From Caulobacteraceae bacterium (GTDB lineage: Bacteria > Pseudomonadota > Alphaproteobacteria > Caulobacterales > Caulobacteraceae): 64,000 bases of DNA. Positions within the stretch are counted from its first letter, which is position 1. The number at the start of each line of letters is the position of its first letter. The position numbers were made by a program, and so were the translations under genes. Below the pieces are notes generated by a model, which was given only the letters and a program-made list of their open reading frames with translations, ran no database searches and was not told the DNA's origin. Positions 53,354-62,766 of this stretch are shown piece after piece. The stretch covers positions 1 to 64,000 of the forward strand of contig JARLIQ010000037.1 of the NCBI GenBank assembly GCA_031291645.1, written 5' to 3'.

Positions 53354-55049
53354 AGACCGCCGCCATCACCTCTTCGAAGCTCGTCAGCCCCTCGGCGACC
53401 CGCCCTGCCCCATCCGCCGCCATGGTCTGGAGGCCGCCCGCCCGCGCGAGGTCTGAGACCCTCGCCAAGGGCTCGCGTTCGGCGATGGCCCGCAGGATGG
53501 TCTCGCCGGCGAGGAAGGCCTCCCCTATGGCGATGCGCCCCCTGAAACCTGCGCCGCGACAGGCCGAACACCCGATGGCGTCATAGGCGGCGAACGGCTC
53601 GGCACAGCCAGCGGTCAGCGCAAACTGCGCTTCCGCCTCGGTCGGCGCGCGCGGCTGGCGACAGGTCGGACACAGGCGGCGAACCAGCCGCTGGGCGGCT
53701 GCGCCCCTGAACGCCGCCGCAAGCTGGTAGGGCTCCACGCCCATGTCCTGCAGCCGGGGAATGACGGCCAGCGCGTCGTTGGCGTGCACCGAGGCGAGCA
53801 CTAGGTGCCCGGTCATCGCCGCCTGGACGGCGACGGCGGCGGTCTCCGGATCGCGGATTTCGCCAACCAGGATGACGTCGGGGTCCTGCCGCAGGAAGGA
53901 CCGCAAGGCCTTGGCGAAGGTCAGGCCCAGTTGAGGCGCGACCTGGGTCTGGACCACGTGGTCGAAGTGGTACTCGACCGGATCCTCCACGCTGAGCACC
54001 TTCTTCGGCGAACCGACGAAGGTCTGCAGCAAGGAATAGAGCGTGGTCGTCTTGCCGCTGCCGGTGGGGCCGGTGATGAGGAACATGCCGTGCGGCGCCC
54101 GGGCGGCCTGGCGCAGCGCGCCGACCACGCCGGCACTGAGCCCCAGGGTCTCAAGATCGAGCGGGACGCTGGACCGGTCGAGGATCCGCAGCACGGCCGA
54201 CTCGCCGAACACCGTCGGCGAGGTGGCGACCCGCACATCCACCTGGCGGCCGGCGATGACGAAGGTCGTACGGCCGTCCTGGGGCAGCCGCCGCTCGCCG
54301 AGGTCGAGGTTGGCGATCACCTTGACCCGCGAAACCGCCGGCGCGGCGTAGTCCGCCGAGAGGGTCGCATGATCGACCAGCCGGCCATCGATGCGCAGGC
54401 GCACACGCATATCGTTGCGCCGCGGCTCGAAATGGATGTCGGACGCGCCCTGGGCGATCGCCGCTTCGAAAGCGGAGGCGACCAGCCGTGCGCCCGATCC
54501 CTCCCCGCCGCTGTCGGCGACCTGATCGATCTCGCGTTCCAGCCGCCGCTCGTCGGGCGTCGCGGCGCCGACGGAAGCCTCGGAGAAGGCCGCGTCGAAC
54601 ACGCGGCGCCAATCGCTGGGCCGTGCGGCCAGGACGGCGACCTTGCGTCCGGTGGCGAAGACCAGGCCGGACAAGGCCTCGTCATCCAGCGGATCGCAGG
54701 CCGCGCAGGTCAGCGTCCCGCGCACGTCCGTGAGCAGGGCGAGGCGCGCGCGCCGTAGAAACTCGGCCGTCACGCCGACGCTCGCCGGATCCACGCCGAT
54801 GGCGTTCCGGGCCGGGTCCCAGACAGCGCAGCCGACCACCGCGGCGTAGGCCGCCGTCAGGTCGTCGTCCGACAGGCTGCCCAGTTGGTTGAGCACCTGT
54901 TCCACCGGCTGTCCGGTGCGAACGGCGACGAGTTCGGCGCGGGCGATCGCTGCGGCGTCCACCACCCGCTCGCTCTGCAGGTGCTCGAGCACCAAGCGCC
55001 GCTGGCGGCGGGCCGGTCCCAGGCTGCTCAGATCGCCGACGTCGGCCAA
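53346..55049 (-). CDS. gspE: Type II secretion ATPase GspE
   Basis: A 567-residue secretion ATPase with an N-terminal N1E-like domain. Walker A GPTGSGKTTTLYSLL is near residue 325, the Asp box and Walker B (ILVGEIRDPETA) follow, and a tetracysteine zinc module (CPTC ... CSAC) lies near 463-500. It starts at TTG with GGAGG six bases upstream, inside the 3' end of the peptidase gene (22-bp overlap). It powers pseudopilus assembly. Confidence 0.93.
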   Translation of the reverse strand: MADVGDLSSLGPARRQRRLVLEHLQSERVVDAAAIARAELVAVRTGQPVEQVLNQLGSLSDDDLTAAYAAVVGCAVWDPARNAIGVDPASVGVTAEFLRRARLALLTDVRGTLTCAACDPLDDEALSGLVFATGRKVAVLAARPSDWRRVFDAAFSEASVGAATPDERRLEREIDQVADSGGEGSGARLVASAFEAAIAQGASDIHFEPRRNDMRVRLRIDGRLVDHATLSADYAAPAVSRVKVIANLDLGERRLPQDGRTTFVIAGRQVDVRVATSPTVFGESAVLRILDRSSVPLDLETLGLSAGVVGALRQAARAPHGMFLITGPTGSGKTTTLYSLLQTFVGSPKKVLSVEDPVEYHFDHVVQTQVAPQLGLTFAKALRSFLRQDPDVILVGEIRDPETAAVAVQAAMTGHLVLASVHANDALAVIPRLQDMGVEPYQLAAAFRGAAAQRLVRRLCPTCRQPRAPTEAEAQFALTAGCAEPFAAYDAIGCSACRGAGFRGRIAIGEAFLAGETILRAIAEREPLARVSDLARAGGLQTMAADGAGRVAEGLTSFEEVMAAVYG

Positions 55050-55780
55050 AGTCCCGCCTCCATGATCATGCCGACCAGCCAGCCGCCCGCCGCGATCGCC
55101 GGACCGAAGGCGATCCTTTGACGGCTGCGGCCACGGATTAGGCTCATGACGAGCGCGCCGCCGGCGGCCAGCGCCACCGCCCAGGGCGTCAGGAGACCTA
55201 GCCAGAGCGCAAGCGCGGCGACCAGCTTGACGTCGCCGAACCCCAGCCCCGTCCGGCCGCGAACGGCGCGATAGCCGGCGCCGACCGCCATCATCAGGAC
55301 CCATGCGACGAGAGCAGCCGTAAGGCCGATCGCCAGCGCCGTCAGGGATCGGCTCGCTGAAAGCCCCACCCCCAGGAGCGCGACCGCCAGCGTCAGTGCA
55401 TTGGGGAGCCTCAAGGTCTTGGCGTCGACCACGGCGGCCGCGAGGAGCACGAGACCGATCGCGACGATCGGCGCCGCCCTTACCGATGGGACGACCAGGA
55501 AGGCCATAGCCGCGATGACGGCGCCCGTGGCCTCCCCGACAAGGTGGACCGGATCGATGGCCGCTCCGCACACGGCGCAACAGCCGCCGCGACGCAGATA
55601 ACTCCATACCGGCACGGTCTCGACGAAGCCGAGAGGCGCGGCGCAGGCGTCGCAATGCGATCGCCCAGCCACGAAGGGCTCGTCGCGGGCCCATCGGAGC
55701 GCCGCCGTCACGGAGAAACTGCCGAGGCAGGCCCCGACGACCGCGGCCAGGGCGACGACGGGTCCGCGCCCGGATATCAT
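55028..55780 (-). CDS. gspO: Prepilin peptidase GspO (A24 family)
   Basis: A 250-residue polytopic membrane protease that cleaves and N-methylates pseudopilins. The cytoplasmic zinc-type cysteines (CDACAAPLG and CCAVCG) are present, with the catalytic Asp regions VVDAKTLRLPN and GFGDVKLVAALA. It overlaps gspG by ATGA and gspE by 22 bp. Confidence 0.92.
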   Translation of the reverse strand: MISGRGPVVALAAVVGACLGSFSVTAALRWARDEPFVAGRSHCDACAAPLGFVETVPVWSYLRRGGCCAVCGAAIDPVHLVGEATGAVIAAMAFLVVPSVRAAPIVAIGLVLLAAAVVDAKTLRLPNALTLAVALLGVGLSASRSLTALAIGLTAALVAWVLMMAVGAGYRAVRGRTGLGFGDVKLVAALALWLGLLTPWAVALAAGGALVMSLIRGRSRQRIAFGPAIAAGGWLVGMIMEAGLWPTSAI

Positions 55781-56226
55781 TGCGGCGGCTCGACAAGGTC
55801 GCGGTCGACGCCGGAGCCGCCCGGCTTGCCGTCGGCGCCGAGGGATTTGACCTGATAGGTCTGACCGGAATCGTCGACGCTGTAGACCAGAGGGCGATTC
55901 CAGGGATCGTTCAGCGCCTTGGCGTCGCGGGCGTAGGGCCCGGACCAGCCGTCGGCCGAGGATGGCTGCTGAAGGAGCGCCTGGAGCCCCTCCTGGGTCG
56001 TGGGGTAGCGGCCGACATCGGAGCGGAACGCTTCCAGGTCCGCCCCAACGGTCTGGAGTTGCAACTGCGCCGTCTTCACCCGCGCCCGCGCGAGTTGACC
56101 CATGACATTCGGCGTCAGCACGGCCGCGATCAGGCAGATGATGCCGATCACCACCAGCATCTCGGTCAGGGTGTACCCCGCCTCGGCCTGGCCGCAGCTT
56201 AGCTTGCGCCGAAGAGTGCGTCGCAT
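55777..56226 (-). CDS. gspG: Major pseudopilin GspG
   Basis: A 149-residue pseudopilin with a short leader, cleavage at EAG|YTLTEMLVVIGII and Glu at position 5 of the mature form. The GspG signature YPTTQEGLQALL and the C-terminal calcium-site region (DPWNRPLVYSVD; SLGADGKPGGSG) are clear. It forms the piston-like pseudopilus of the secretion system. Confidence 0.94.
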   Translation of the reverse strand: MRRTLRRKLSCGQAEAGYTLTEMLVVIGIICLIAAVLTPNVMGQLARARVKTAQLQLQTVGADLEAFRSDVGRYPTTQEGLQALLQQPSSADGWSGPYARDAKALNDPWNRPLVYSVDDSGQTYQVKSLGADGKPGGSGVDRDLVEPPQ

Positions 56227-56906
56227 CGTTGCTCGGTTCCCTCGCCCTTGGTCAACAGCCGCTCGATCACCGCCGCCGGATGGGCCGGATTGCCGGTCAG
56301 GCGCACCAGGCGATCATCCACCCAGCCGTGGGATTCAACCACGCGTATGCGCCAGACTTGGCCGCCGCGCCAGCCGCCCGTCGCCGGTCCCGGCGCCTGG
56401 GCGGAGAGGGGTTTCAGGGCGCTGTCCAGACCGAAGGCGGACACCACCGAGGGGGCGCACGCGCGCCAGGCGGGCGAGGGGTCGAGCTCGCCGACCCAGA
56501 GGTCCTGGATCTTGCCGTCGGCCATCGCCTCCAGGCGTTGGCGCAGCCCTTGCGTGTCAGAGACGCCAAGCTTGGGAAAGATCGCCTGGTCCAGACCGGA
56601 GGCCGCTCCGGGACCGAGCTTCGCCGCCTCGGGTTCGGCCAGGACGTCCATCGGCCCGGCGTCCGTCGCAATCAGCCAGCGCAGTCGGCCGACGGTGCGG
56701 GTGCTCGCCGCGACGAGTGCTGCGCGCGTCTGGCCGCCGGCCAGGGCGGTGGCGGCCTGGTCGCGCTCATAGTCCTTCCGGGCCAGCGCCAGGGTGGAGA
56801 CGCTGACGGCGGTGATCGCCGCGGCGACTAGCGACAGCGCCAGACAGATCATGGCCGCGGCCGGCGTGGCGAAGCCATCGTCAGCGCGAAGGCTTGAGCA
56901 TGCCAC
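56199..56906 (-). CDS. Small GspK-like minor pseudopilin
   Basis: A 235-residue protein with a leader ending DDG|FATPAAAMICLALSLVAAA, lacking the position-5 Glu as GspK normally does. The soluble part contains SDTQGLRQRLEAMADGK, which could be a remnant of the GspK helix-hairpin region, but the protein is shorter than typical GspK (about 300 residues). It sits between gspD and gspG and overlaps both. GspK is inferred from position and leader. Confidence 0.6.
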   Translation of the reverse strand: MACSSLRADDGFATPAAAMICLALSLVAAAITAVSVSTLALARKDYERDQAATALAGGQTRAALVAASTRTVGRLRWLIATDAGPMDVLAEPEAAKLGPGAASGLDQAIFPKLGVSDTQGLRQRLEAMADGKIQDLWVGELDPSPAWRACAPSVVSAFGLDSALKPLSAQAPGPATGGWRGGQVWRIRVVESHGWVDDRLVRLTGNPAHPAAVIERLLTKGEGTEQRCDALFGAS

Positions 56907-58872
56907 GGCGCTCGATCTCCTTCATGTCGGCCAACATATTGGTCAGAGCCTGCTGGGAAGCGGCGGAATCGCGAATGATCTTGGCGCTGATCAGCACGAT
57001 CAGCTCGCTTCGGGTCGTCTTGCGCGTGGTCGTCTTGAAGAGATCGCCGAGGACCGGAACGCTCTGGATAAACGGGGTTCCAGTGTCGGCGGTGTCCTTC
57101 TCGTTGCTGATCAGACCGCCGAGCGCCACCACGGCTCCGTCGGCCAGGAGCAATTGGGTCCCAAAATCCCGTTGCTGGATCGTCGGCGAGTCGATCGTCG
57201 AGGTCGTGGTCTGGGAGACGCTGCTCACCTGTTGATCGATATCCAGGAAGACCTTGTCGTCGCCGGTGATGCGCGGCGTGACGTTGAGGATCACGCCGGT
57301 GCTCGCATATTCGACGGAGTTCACCACCGCCGCGTTGCTCGTGGTCGTGCTGACCGAGGACTGGGTTACGATCGGCACTTGGTCGCCCACCGTCAACTTG
57401 GCGACCTTGTTGTCCAAGGTGATGATCTTGGGCTCGGAGAGCACTTCGACCCCGGTCTTGTCTTGCAGCGCATTGATCGCCGCGCTGATGCTCTTGTTCA
57501 CGAAGGTGATTGAGAGCCCAGGCGTGGACGCCGCCACCTGGCCGCTCGAACTGTTGATCGAAGACGCCGTGAGCCCGCCCGCCCCGACCAGCGACCAATC
57601 GATCCCGAAATTGAACTGGTCGGTCAGGGTGACCTCGAGGATCGAGGCCTCGATCAACACCTGGTCCGGGCTGTGGTCGATCTCCTGCAGCATCTTGTTG
57701 ATCTGCAGCCAGCGGCTCGGCGGGGCCAAGATGATCAAGGTGTTGGTGTCCCGGTCCGCCGTGATGCGGATCTTGTCGTCGCCGATCTGGCCGGAGATGG
57801 CCCGGCTCACGCCCGATCCCGCAGGGCCGGACGGGGCCAACCCCGACGAGGCGCTCCCGAGGCCCTGGCTGCCCTGGCTGCCGAGGCCGCCTGTCCCGCT
57901 GAGGCCGCCCTGCGATTGAAGCGTCGTCGTGACCGACTGCGTCTGGGCGGTGGAGGTCGTCCTGGTCTCGCTCGCCCCGGACTGCTGATCATCCGAGCCC
58001 AGCAGATTGCCCAGGGTGCTCGCCAGGTTCTCCGCCGCGGCGCTGCGCGGGTGGTACGTCCAAAGTCCGTTGGAGGTCTCCTTCGGCGCCACGTCGAGCT
58101 TGCCGACCCACCGGCTGACTTCGTCGATCGCCTGGCTCGTGCGTGCAAAGACAAAGAGGCCGTTCATCCGCTTGAGCGGCACGGTTGTGACGCCGAACAC
58201 GCCCGAGGCCTGCAGCACGTGATCGAGATCCGAGGCGAGCGTGTCGGCGGGCGCCTGGTCGAGCTGGAAGAAGCGGATCTTCGAGCCTTCCAGCCCGCTA
58301 TGGTCGAAGGTGTGGACGAGCTCGACCGCCGCTTCGAGCTCCGCGCCCTCCCCTCCCAGGATCAGCAGGCCCTGTTTGTCGTCGACGTAGACGACGGGGT
58401 CATTGGTCGTGACGGCCTGCAGCGCATGGGCGACCTCGGACGGGGCGGCGTAGGCGAGCGGCACGGTCACCGTCTGATAGCCCGCGCCATGGACGCCTTC
58501 GCTCGCCGTGCGCAGGGGGCCGGCGCCCTTGGCCTTGGCCCGCGGCAGCAGTGCGACGGTCTCGCCCTGGCGCACCAGGACGATGTCGCTGGAGGCGAGG
58601 GCGGCCTGGAAGGCATCGAGCAGTTGGGCGTCGGTCATCCGCCGATCGATCCGGAACGACATCTTGCCCGTGATCGACGGATCGACCGTGTAGCTGAGGC
58701 CCAGCGCATCGCTGAGGATCGCCTGCGCCACCTGGGATATGTCCGCGTCGCGGAAGGCGAAGGTGTAGCTCTGGCTGTGGGCCTGATCGCCCCTTGCCGC
58801 CATGGCCGGGACGGGCGCGACGATCGTCAGGGCGATCGCCACCGCCGCCTGAGCCATAAACCGAAATCTCAC
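56881..58872 (-). CDS. gspD: Type II secretion outer-membrane secretin GspD
   Basis: About 663 residues. A signal peptide is followed by N0-N3 domains (SYTFAFRDADISQVAQAILS; YVDDKQGLLILGG), a Ser/Gly/Gln-rich linker near 330-360 and the secretin core (VLIEASILEVTLTDQFNFGI; TPRITGDDKVFLDIDQQVS; GTPFIQSVPVLGDLF). The start is GTG at 58872, which supplies a basic n-region (VRFRF), or ATG five codons later. It forms the exit pore. Confidence 0.92.
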   Translation of the reverse strand: MRFRFMAQAAVAIALTIVAPVPAMAARGDQAHSQSYTFAFRDADISQVAQAILSDALGLSYTVDPSITGKMSFRIDRRMTDAQLLDAFQAALASSDIVLVRQGETVALLPRAKAKGAGPLRTASEGVHGAGYQTVTVPLAYAAPSEVAHALQAVTTNDPVVYVDDKQGLLILGGEGAELEAAVELVHTFDHSGLEGSKIRFFQLDQAPADTLASDLDHVLQASGVFGVTTVPLKRMNGLFVFARTSQAIDEVSRWVGKLDVAPKETSNGLWTYHPRSAAAENLASTLGNLLGSDDQQSGASETRTTSTAQTQSVTTTLQSQGGLSGTGGLGSQGSQGLGSASSGLAPSGPAGSGVSRAISGQIGDDKIRITADRDTNTLIILAPPSRWLQINKMLQEIDHSPDQVLIEASILEVTLTDQFNFGIDWSLVGAGGLTASSINSSSGQVAASTPGLSITFVNKSISAAINALQDKTGVEVLSEPKIITLDNKVAKLTVGDQVPIVTQSSVSTTTSNAAVVNSVEYASTGVILNVTPRITGDDKVFLDIDQQVSSVSQTTTSTIDSPTIQQRDFGTQLLLADGAVVALGGLISNEKDTADTGTPFIQSVPVLGDLFKTTTRKTTRSELIVLISAKIIRDSAASQQALTNMLADMKEIERRGMLKPSR

Positions 58873-58916
58873 TGAGCCCCCCGGGCAATCTGAACCAAAA
58901 TTGTCGCCCAACGCCC

Positions 58917-59468
58917 CTATCCGCCGCGAGCCGGCGCGCTCGCCGGCGGCGGCGGCAAACGGACGCCCGGCGGCATCGCGGCCGGCGCCGAAGCAGGCGC
59001 GCCGGCGCTCGGCGCTCCACCGCCAGAGGCAGAGCCGGCGTCCCACAGGCCGACGGTCTTGAAGGCGATGGCGGTGTCGACCTCGATCTGGTTGGCGCGG
59101 ATCGCCATCAGGGTGACGCCGTCGCGGGTGGCGCCGAGATCCAGCCAATCCGCCGGCTTGCCGCCGATGGCGACCAGCGCCGCCTTTCGGCGCGGGGTGA
59201 TGGCCAGGCCTTGCAATTGCACCGTCACGTCCTGCGCCGCCCCAGGACCTGTGGTGAGGGCGAAGAGCGGCGTGGCGGCGAGGGCCGCCGAGGGATCGGC
59301 CTGGACCACGAGGCCGCGGACGGCCGGCGACTTGATCTGGGCCAGCCGCGCATCGAGGTTGTCGAGATCGGCGCCCGAACCGGCGCGGACCACGAACCAG
59401 GCCAGGGCCGCCAGCGCCAGACCGGCGGGCGCCGCGCCCAGGATCAGAGGCGATCGGAGGTCGAGCAA
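58917..59468 (-). CDS. GspC-like inner-membrane protein
   Basis: A 183-residue protein with one N-terminal membrane helix (LILGAAPAGLALAALAWFVV), a periplasmic PLF-containing segment (AATPLFALTTG), a small beta domain (VQLQGLAITPRRKAALVAIG) that fits the GspC homology region, and a Pro/Ala-rich tail. GspC links the inner-membrane platform to the secretin. No PDZ domain is present, as in short GspC/GspN variants. It overlaps gspM by 25 bp. Confidence 0.65.
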   Translation of the reverse strand: MLDLRSPLILGAAPAGLALAALAWFVVRAGSGADLDNLDARLAQIKSPAVRGLVVQADPSAALAATPLFALTTGPGAAQDVTVQLQGLAITPRRKAALVAIGGKPADWLDLGATRDGVTLMAIRANQIEVDTAIAFKTVGLWDAGSASGGGAPSAGAPASAPAAMPPGVRLPPPPASAPARGG

Positions 59469-59968
59469 TAGATGCGCCCCGAGAGCTTGAGATCGACCGC
59501 GGAGGTCAGCGATTTCAGGTCGACCACGTCCACAAAGAGTTCCGGCTGGCCCTTGGCCAGGCTGCCCAACATCGAGACCACGCCGTCATAGCGGCCGTTC
59601 GCCTCCAGCTTGAGCACGATCGGGTAAAGGCCGCCCCTCGCCTCGTCGGCGGCGCCGGGATCGGCCTCGACGGACGACAAGGCGACCCCTGTGGCCGAGG
59701 CCGCGCCCTGCAGGCGCTGGCGCAGCGCCGCCGCCGCGACGTCGGGCGCGCCCGAACACAGAGCCTTGAGCGGATAGCCGGCGTCGCCGCCGGTCCTCAA
59801 CAAGGTGTCCGCCGCATCCACCTGCTGGCCGATCGCCGCCAGCCGGGCCGAATAGTGCGCCGGACGGGCGATCACGGCCAGGACGACGAACATCGCCGCG
59901 CCCGCGGCCAGGGCGATGGTGACGGCGACGACCATGAGATTGACATCGGCGTCGGTCTTACGTTTCAC
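59444..59968 (-). CDS. gspM: Type II secretion protein GspM
   Basis: A 174-residue protein with one membrane helix (LMVVAVTIALAAGAAMFVVL) and a periplasmic ferredoxin-like domain (GVALSSVEADPG; VVSMLGSLAKGQPELFVDVV), the GspM type-b layout. It would stabilise GspL. The start overlaps the gspL stop by ATGA. Confidence 0.78.
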   Translation of the reverse strand: MKRKTDADVNLMVVAVTIALAAGAAMFVVLAVIARPAHYSARLAAIGQQVDAADTLLRTGGDAGYPLKALCSGAPDVAAAALRQRLQGAASATGVALSSVEADPGAADEARGGLYPIVLKLEANGRYDGVVSMLGSLAKGQPELFVDVVDLKSLTSAVDLKLSGRIYCSTSDRL

Positions 59969-60798
59969 GGGCCAACTCCAGCCGCCTGGGCGGACGGCCG
60001 CGCGGCGCTCACAGCGCTCCCGCGAGCAGCCGGCGCGACGCCATAGAGCCAGAGTCCGGGGCGGATCGGCCTGTCGGCCTTGATCACGGTCCGATCCGGG
60101 GCCGCGAAGGGCGCCGCATCGCCGCGCACCTCGACGCCCATGTAGCCGTGCTGCCAGTGCAGGGCGTCGATGTGCGCGGCGGGAGCCTTGGCCGCCGTCG
60201 CCCAGGCGAGGTCAGCCAGATAGTCGGCCAGGCTCGAACCTCGCGCGCCGGCGGCGTTGAGCAGGCGCGTCTGCACCTTCAAACGCTCATAGGCCTTGGC
60301 GGCGCGGACGCGAGCGGCCGCCGTCTGTTCGAGCGCGGAGAGCCGCGCCTCGGTGCTGACGCGGCCGGCGATCGCCGCGGCGACAGCGACGAAGAGCAAA
60401 AGCCCCGCCGCCGCAGCGACAGAAAACAGCATGAGCGACCTGCGCGCCCGCCGCGCCTGCTCGGCCGGGGACAGGAAGCTGACCTTGATGTGGCGACCAT
60501 CGACCTGGACCGTGGTCTCGAAACCCTCGCCGACGTCTCGCGCACGCACATAGAAGGCGGCGTGACGCGCCGGCCGTCCGGGAGTCCAGGCTTCCAGCCG
60601 GCGCAGGCGATAGACGACCTCGCCAAGCGGGAGGGGGGCTGCGACACGGGCTTCGAGGCCAGCGGCTCGCGCCTGGTCCCACGGCGCGCCCGGCGGCGTG
60701 GAGATCGTCTTCGAAAAGACCTTGGGTTCGGCTTGCGGCGGCGCAGCGGGCTCGAGCCGCTCGTCGTCGGTGCGCCATAGGACGGATGGGCGGTTCAT
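59965..60798 (-). CDS. GspL-like type II secretion protein
   Basis: A 277-residue protein with a cytoplasmic N-terminal part, one membrane helix near residues 125-145 (LMLFSVAAAAGLLLFVAVAA) and a periplasmic coiled-coil plus ferredoxin-like domain. It is shorter than classical GspL, whose actin-like cytoplasmic domain alone is over 200 residues, so it is a reduced or divergent form. Assignment rests on order between gspJ and gspM and on PilN-like topology. It overlaps gspJ by ATGA. Confidence 0.7.
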   Translation of the reverse strand: MNRPSVLWRTDDERLEPAAPPQAEPKVFSKTISTPPGAPWDQARAAGLEARVAAPLPLGEVVYRLRRLEAWTPGRPARHAAFYVRARDVGEGFETTVQVDGRHIKVSFLSPAEQARRARRSLMLFSVAAAAGLLLFVAVAAAIAGRVSTEARLSALEQTAAARVRAAKAYERLKVQTRLLNAAGARGSSLADYLADLAWATAAKAPAAHIDALHWQHGYMGVEVRGDAAPFAAPDRTVIKADRPIRPGLWLYGVAPAARGSAVSAARPSAQAAGVGP

Positions 60799-61355
60799 GG
60801 CGCGGCCCGGCAGGCCTGGGCGATCGGATCGAACACGCAGCCGGGCGGCTCTTCGCGCCAGACGTCCGCAAGCGCGAGAGGCGCCCCCGACGAGACGTCC
60901 TGCACGCCGATCCAATGGAGGATCTGGCGCGGTCCGCTTGGCGGCCAGTTCCCATTAACGTCGGAATCTCCGCCGTAGACGAAGGCGGCCTGTCCTTGTC
61001 CGAGCGAAAGCGGCGGTTCGACCGTGCCGGTGGCGATCGCGAGCCTCGTCGCAGCCCTCGCGTTGGGTTGCAGGTCGGCGCGGCAGGTCGAACCGTCTCG
61101 GCAGGGGAATGCGAGAGATTGGGCGCCGCCTTCGAAGGCGTTGGGCGCGTCACTTGCGAAGGGGCCCTGGCGGAGCACGAGGCGCGCCAGCGCCTGGTCC
61201 GCGGCGCGCAGCGCTCGCGCCTGGGCCGCCGTGCGCATGGCCGCCGCCTGGGCGCGGCCGACGACATGCGCCGCCTCGGTCAGTCCGCCGACAGCCAATC
61301 CGATGATGATCAGAGCCGCCAGCATCTCGACCAGGGTGTAGCCAGCCTCGCTCAC
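60795..61355 (-). CDS. gspJ: Minor pseudopilin GspJ-like
   Basis: A 186-residue pseudopilin with a very short leader, cleavage at EAG|YTLVEMLAALIIIGLAVGGL and Glu at position 5. The C-terminal domain has two cysteine pairs (CRDGSTC; CVFDPIAQAC). It starts with GTG overlapping the gspI stop (GTGA). It probably forms the pseudopilus tip with GspI and GspK. Confidence 0.78.
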   Translation of the reverse strand: MSEAGYTLVEMLAALIIIGLAVGGLTEAAHVVGRAQAAAMRTAAQARALRAADQALARLVLRQGPFASDAPNAFEGGAQSLAFPCRDGSTCRADLQPNARAATRLAIATGTVEPPLSLGQGQAAFVYGGDSDVNGNWPPSGPRQILHWIGVQDVSSGAPLALADVWREEPPGCVFDPIAQACRAAP

Positions 61356-61795
61356 GGCGCCGCCGGCCGCTCCGGCGGGCAAACCTCGCTGGTCGCCATC
61401 TGATAGAGCCGGCCGGCGCCGCCCGCTCGCGCCGACACGATCCGGGTGCAGAGCGGCGGCGCGCTGGCCCCCGCGGCGATCAGCGAGGGCGCGGTCGTGA
61501 GCGTCCAGTGGAAGCCAGCCACCTCGCCAGATTCGCTTCCCATCACGTGGGGTCCGCTCGAAAGCACATAGCGGAGCAGCGTATCCGCGCGGCGCGTTTC
61601 CAGCGCCCGGGCGGCGAGCTTCTGCGCGGTCTGCGCCGCCACGATGGTCAGCGCCAAGGTCATGGCCAGCAGCGTCAGCGCGACCAGCGCATCGACCGCC
61701 GCGAAGCCCTCCTCGCCGGCGGAATCCGAGACCTCGCACGCCGCCGCACGCCCGTACGGTCCGCGCAGACCGGAATTCCGCCCCCGTGCGCTCAT
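61352..61795 (-). CDS. Minor pseudopilin GspI-like
   Basis: A pseudopilin-like protein of about 147 residues from ATG 61795 (an upstream GTG at 61855 would add 20 residues). The leader ends at EEG|FAAVDALVALTLLAMTLALT; position 5 is Asp instead of the usual Glu, noteworthy because that residue is needed for subunit assembly. Cys residues near the C-terminus (PLCTR; EVCPP) may form a disulfide. It is the first gene of the leftward secretion operon. Confidence 0.7.
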   Translation of the reverse strand: MSARGRNSGLRGPYGRAAACEVSDSAGEEGFAAVDALVALTLLAMTLALTIVAAQTAQKLAARALETRRADTLLRYVLSSGPHVMGSESGEVAGFHWTLTTAPSLIAAGASAPPLCTRIVSARAGGAGRLYQMATSEVCPPERPAAP

Positions 61796-61888
61796 CGCGC
61801 GCCAAAATCGCCCCCACCTGGCGTTCCACGGCTTCCTCTTATCATGTATGGGCACAACTTAAAGCCGGCATAGGATCAACTCTCGCGT

Positions 61889-62677
61889 ATGGGCTCGGCG
61901 ATGCTGACGGAACCCGTCGAGCCTGTCGGCAAGGAGCCCCGAGGGGCGAGGAAACGGCGACGCCGGGCGATCGGCCTGCTCGCTTCGGCGATGTTCCACA
62001 CCCTCGTCTTCCTGCTGTGCTTCGCCTCGCTCAAGGGCGCCGCCGCCACTGGCGGGGGGGGCGTACAGGACGGGGAGGTCAACGCCATCAACATCTCTTT
62101 GGCGGGATTGAAGGGACCAACACACCCGGACGCTCAGCGCCAGACCGCCGCGGCCATGCAGGCCCTGTTCCTCAAGATCCGCGCGGCTCAGGATGGGTTG
62201 GCGGCGCAGGACCGGCAGAAGCCGCAGCCGCAAGGCGATCTGGACCGGCTCTTCGATGTCGAGGACAGCCCGGCGTCAAGGGGGGGCGGTGATACGGACG
62301 TCGACAAAGGCGGCGCGGGCGCCGCGTCGAGCGCGCCTGCAAAGGACGCAAAGCAGAAGCGCGGCCGCAATGATACCCCCGTCCGCGCCGGCTCTGGCGC
62401 CGCCACCTCATCGGGCGATCTTTGGGGACAGATCAAGCCGTGTTGGGACGCCCTGCCGGCTTTCGAGACCGTGCCGGTCACGCTGGAAGTGGTCATCGAC
62501 AGCCGCGGGATGATCTCGGTCCCGCCGAAGATCCTGCGCAACGGCGCCACACCGAACGAACGCCAACTGACTTCGGAAGCGCGGGCGCTGGCGGCGCTAT
62601 CGACCTGCGTTCCCTATCGCAACAGCGATGGGACAGGAAGGCCAGGGCGGTTTGAGGTTCAGTTCGCGGCTCGGTAA
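61889..62677 (+). CDS. TonB/TolA-like energy-transducer protein
   Basis: A 262-residue protein with a basic N-terminus, one membrane helix (IGLLASAMFHTLVFLLCFA, about residues 31-49), a charged and glycine-rich periplasmic linker, and a C-terminal TolA/TonB-like domain (LWGQIKPCWDALPAFE; VTLEVVIDSRGMISVPPKI) with a Cys pair. It diverges from the secretion operon and lies inside the same inverted-repeat boundary, suggesting a role linked to secretion. No ExbB/ExbD or TolQ/R genes are next to it. Confidence 0.75.
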   Translation: MGSAMLTEPVEPVGKEPRGARKRRRRAIGLLASAMFHTLVFLLCFASLKGAAATGGGGVQDGEVNAINISLAGLKGPTHPDAQRQTAAAMQALFLKIRAAQDGLAAQDRQKPQPQGDLDRLFDVEDSPASRGGGDTDVDKGGAGAASSAPAKDAKQKRGRNDTPVRAGSGAATSSGDLWGQIKPCWDALPAFETVPVTLEVVIDSRGMISVPPKILRNGATPNERQLTSEARALAALSTCVPYRNSDGTGRPGRFEVQFAAR

Positions 62678-62766
62678 GCAAACTGTACAGCTCCGGCAGC
62701 TGGATCTGACCGGTGTTGGCGAAGCGCGAGTCGTCCCAGGGACCTGGTCGTGATTCTGAGTGACAT

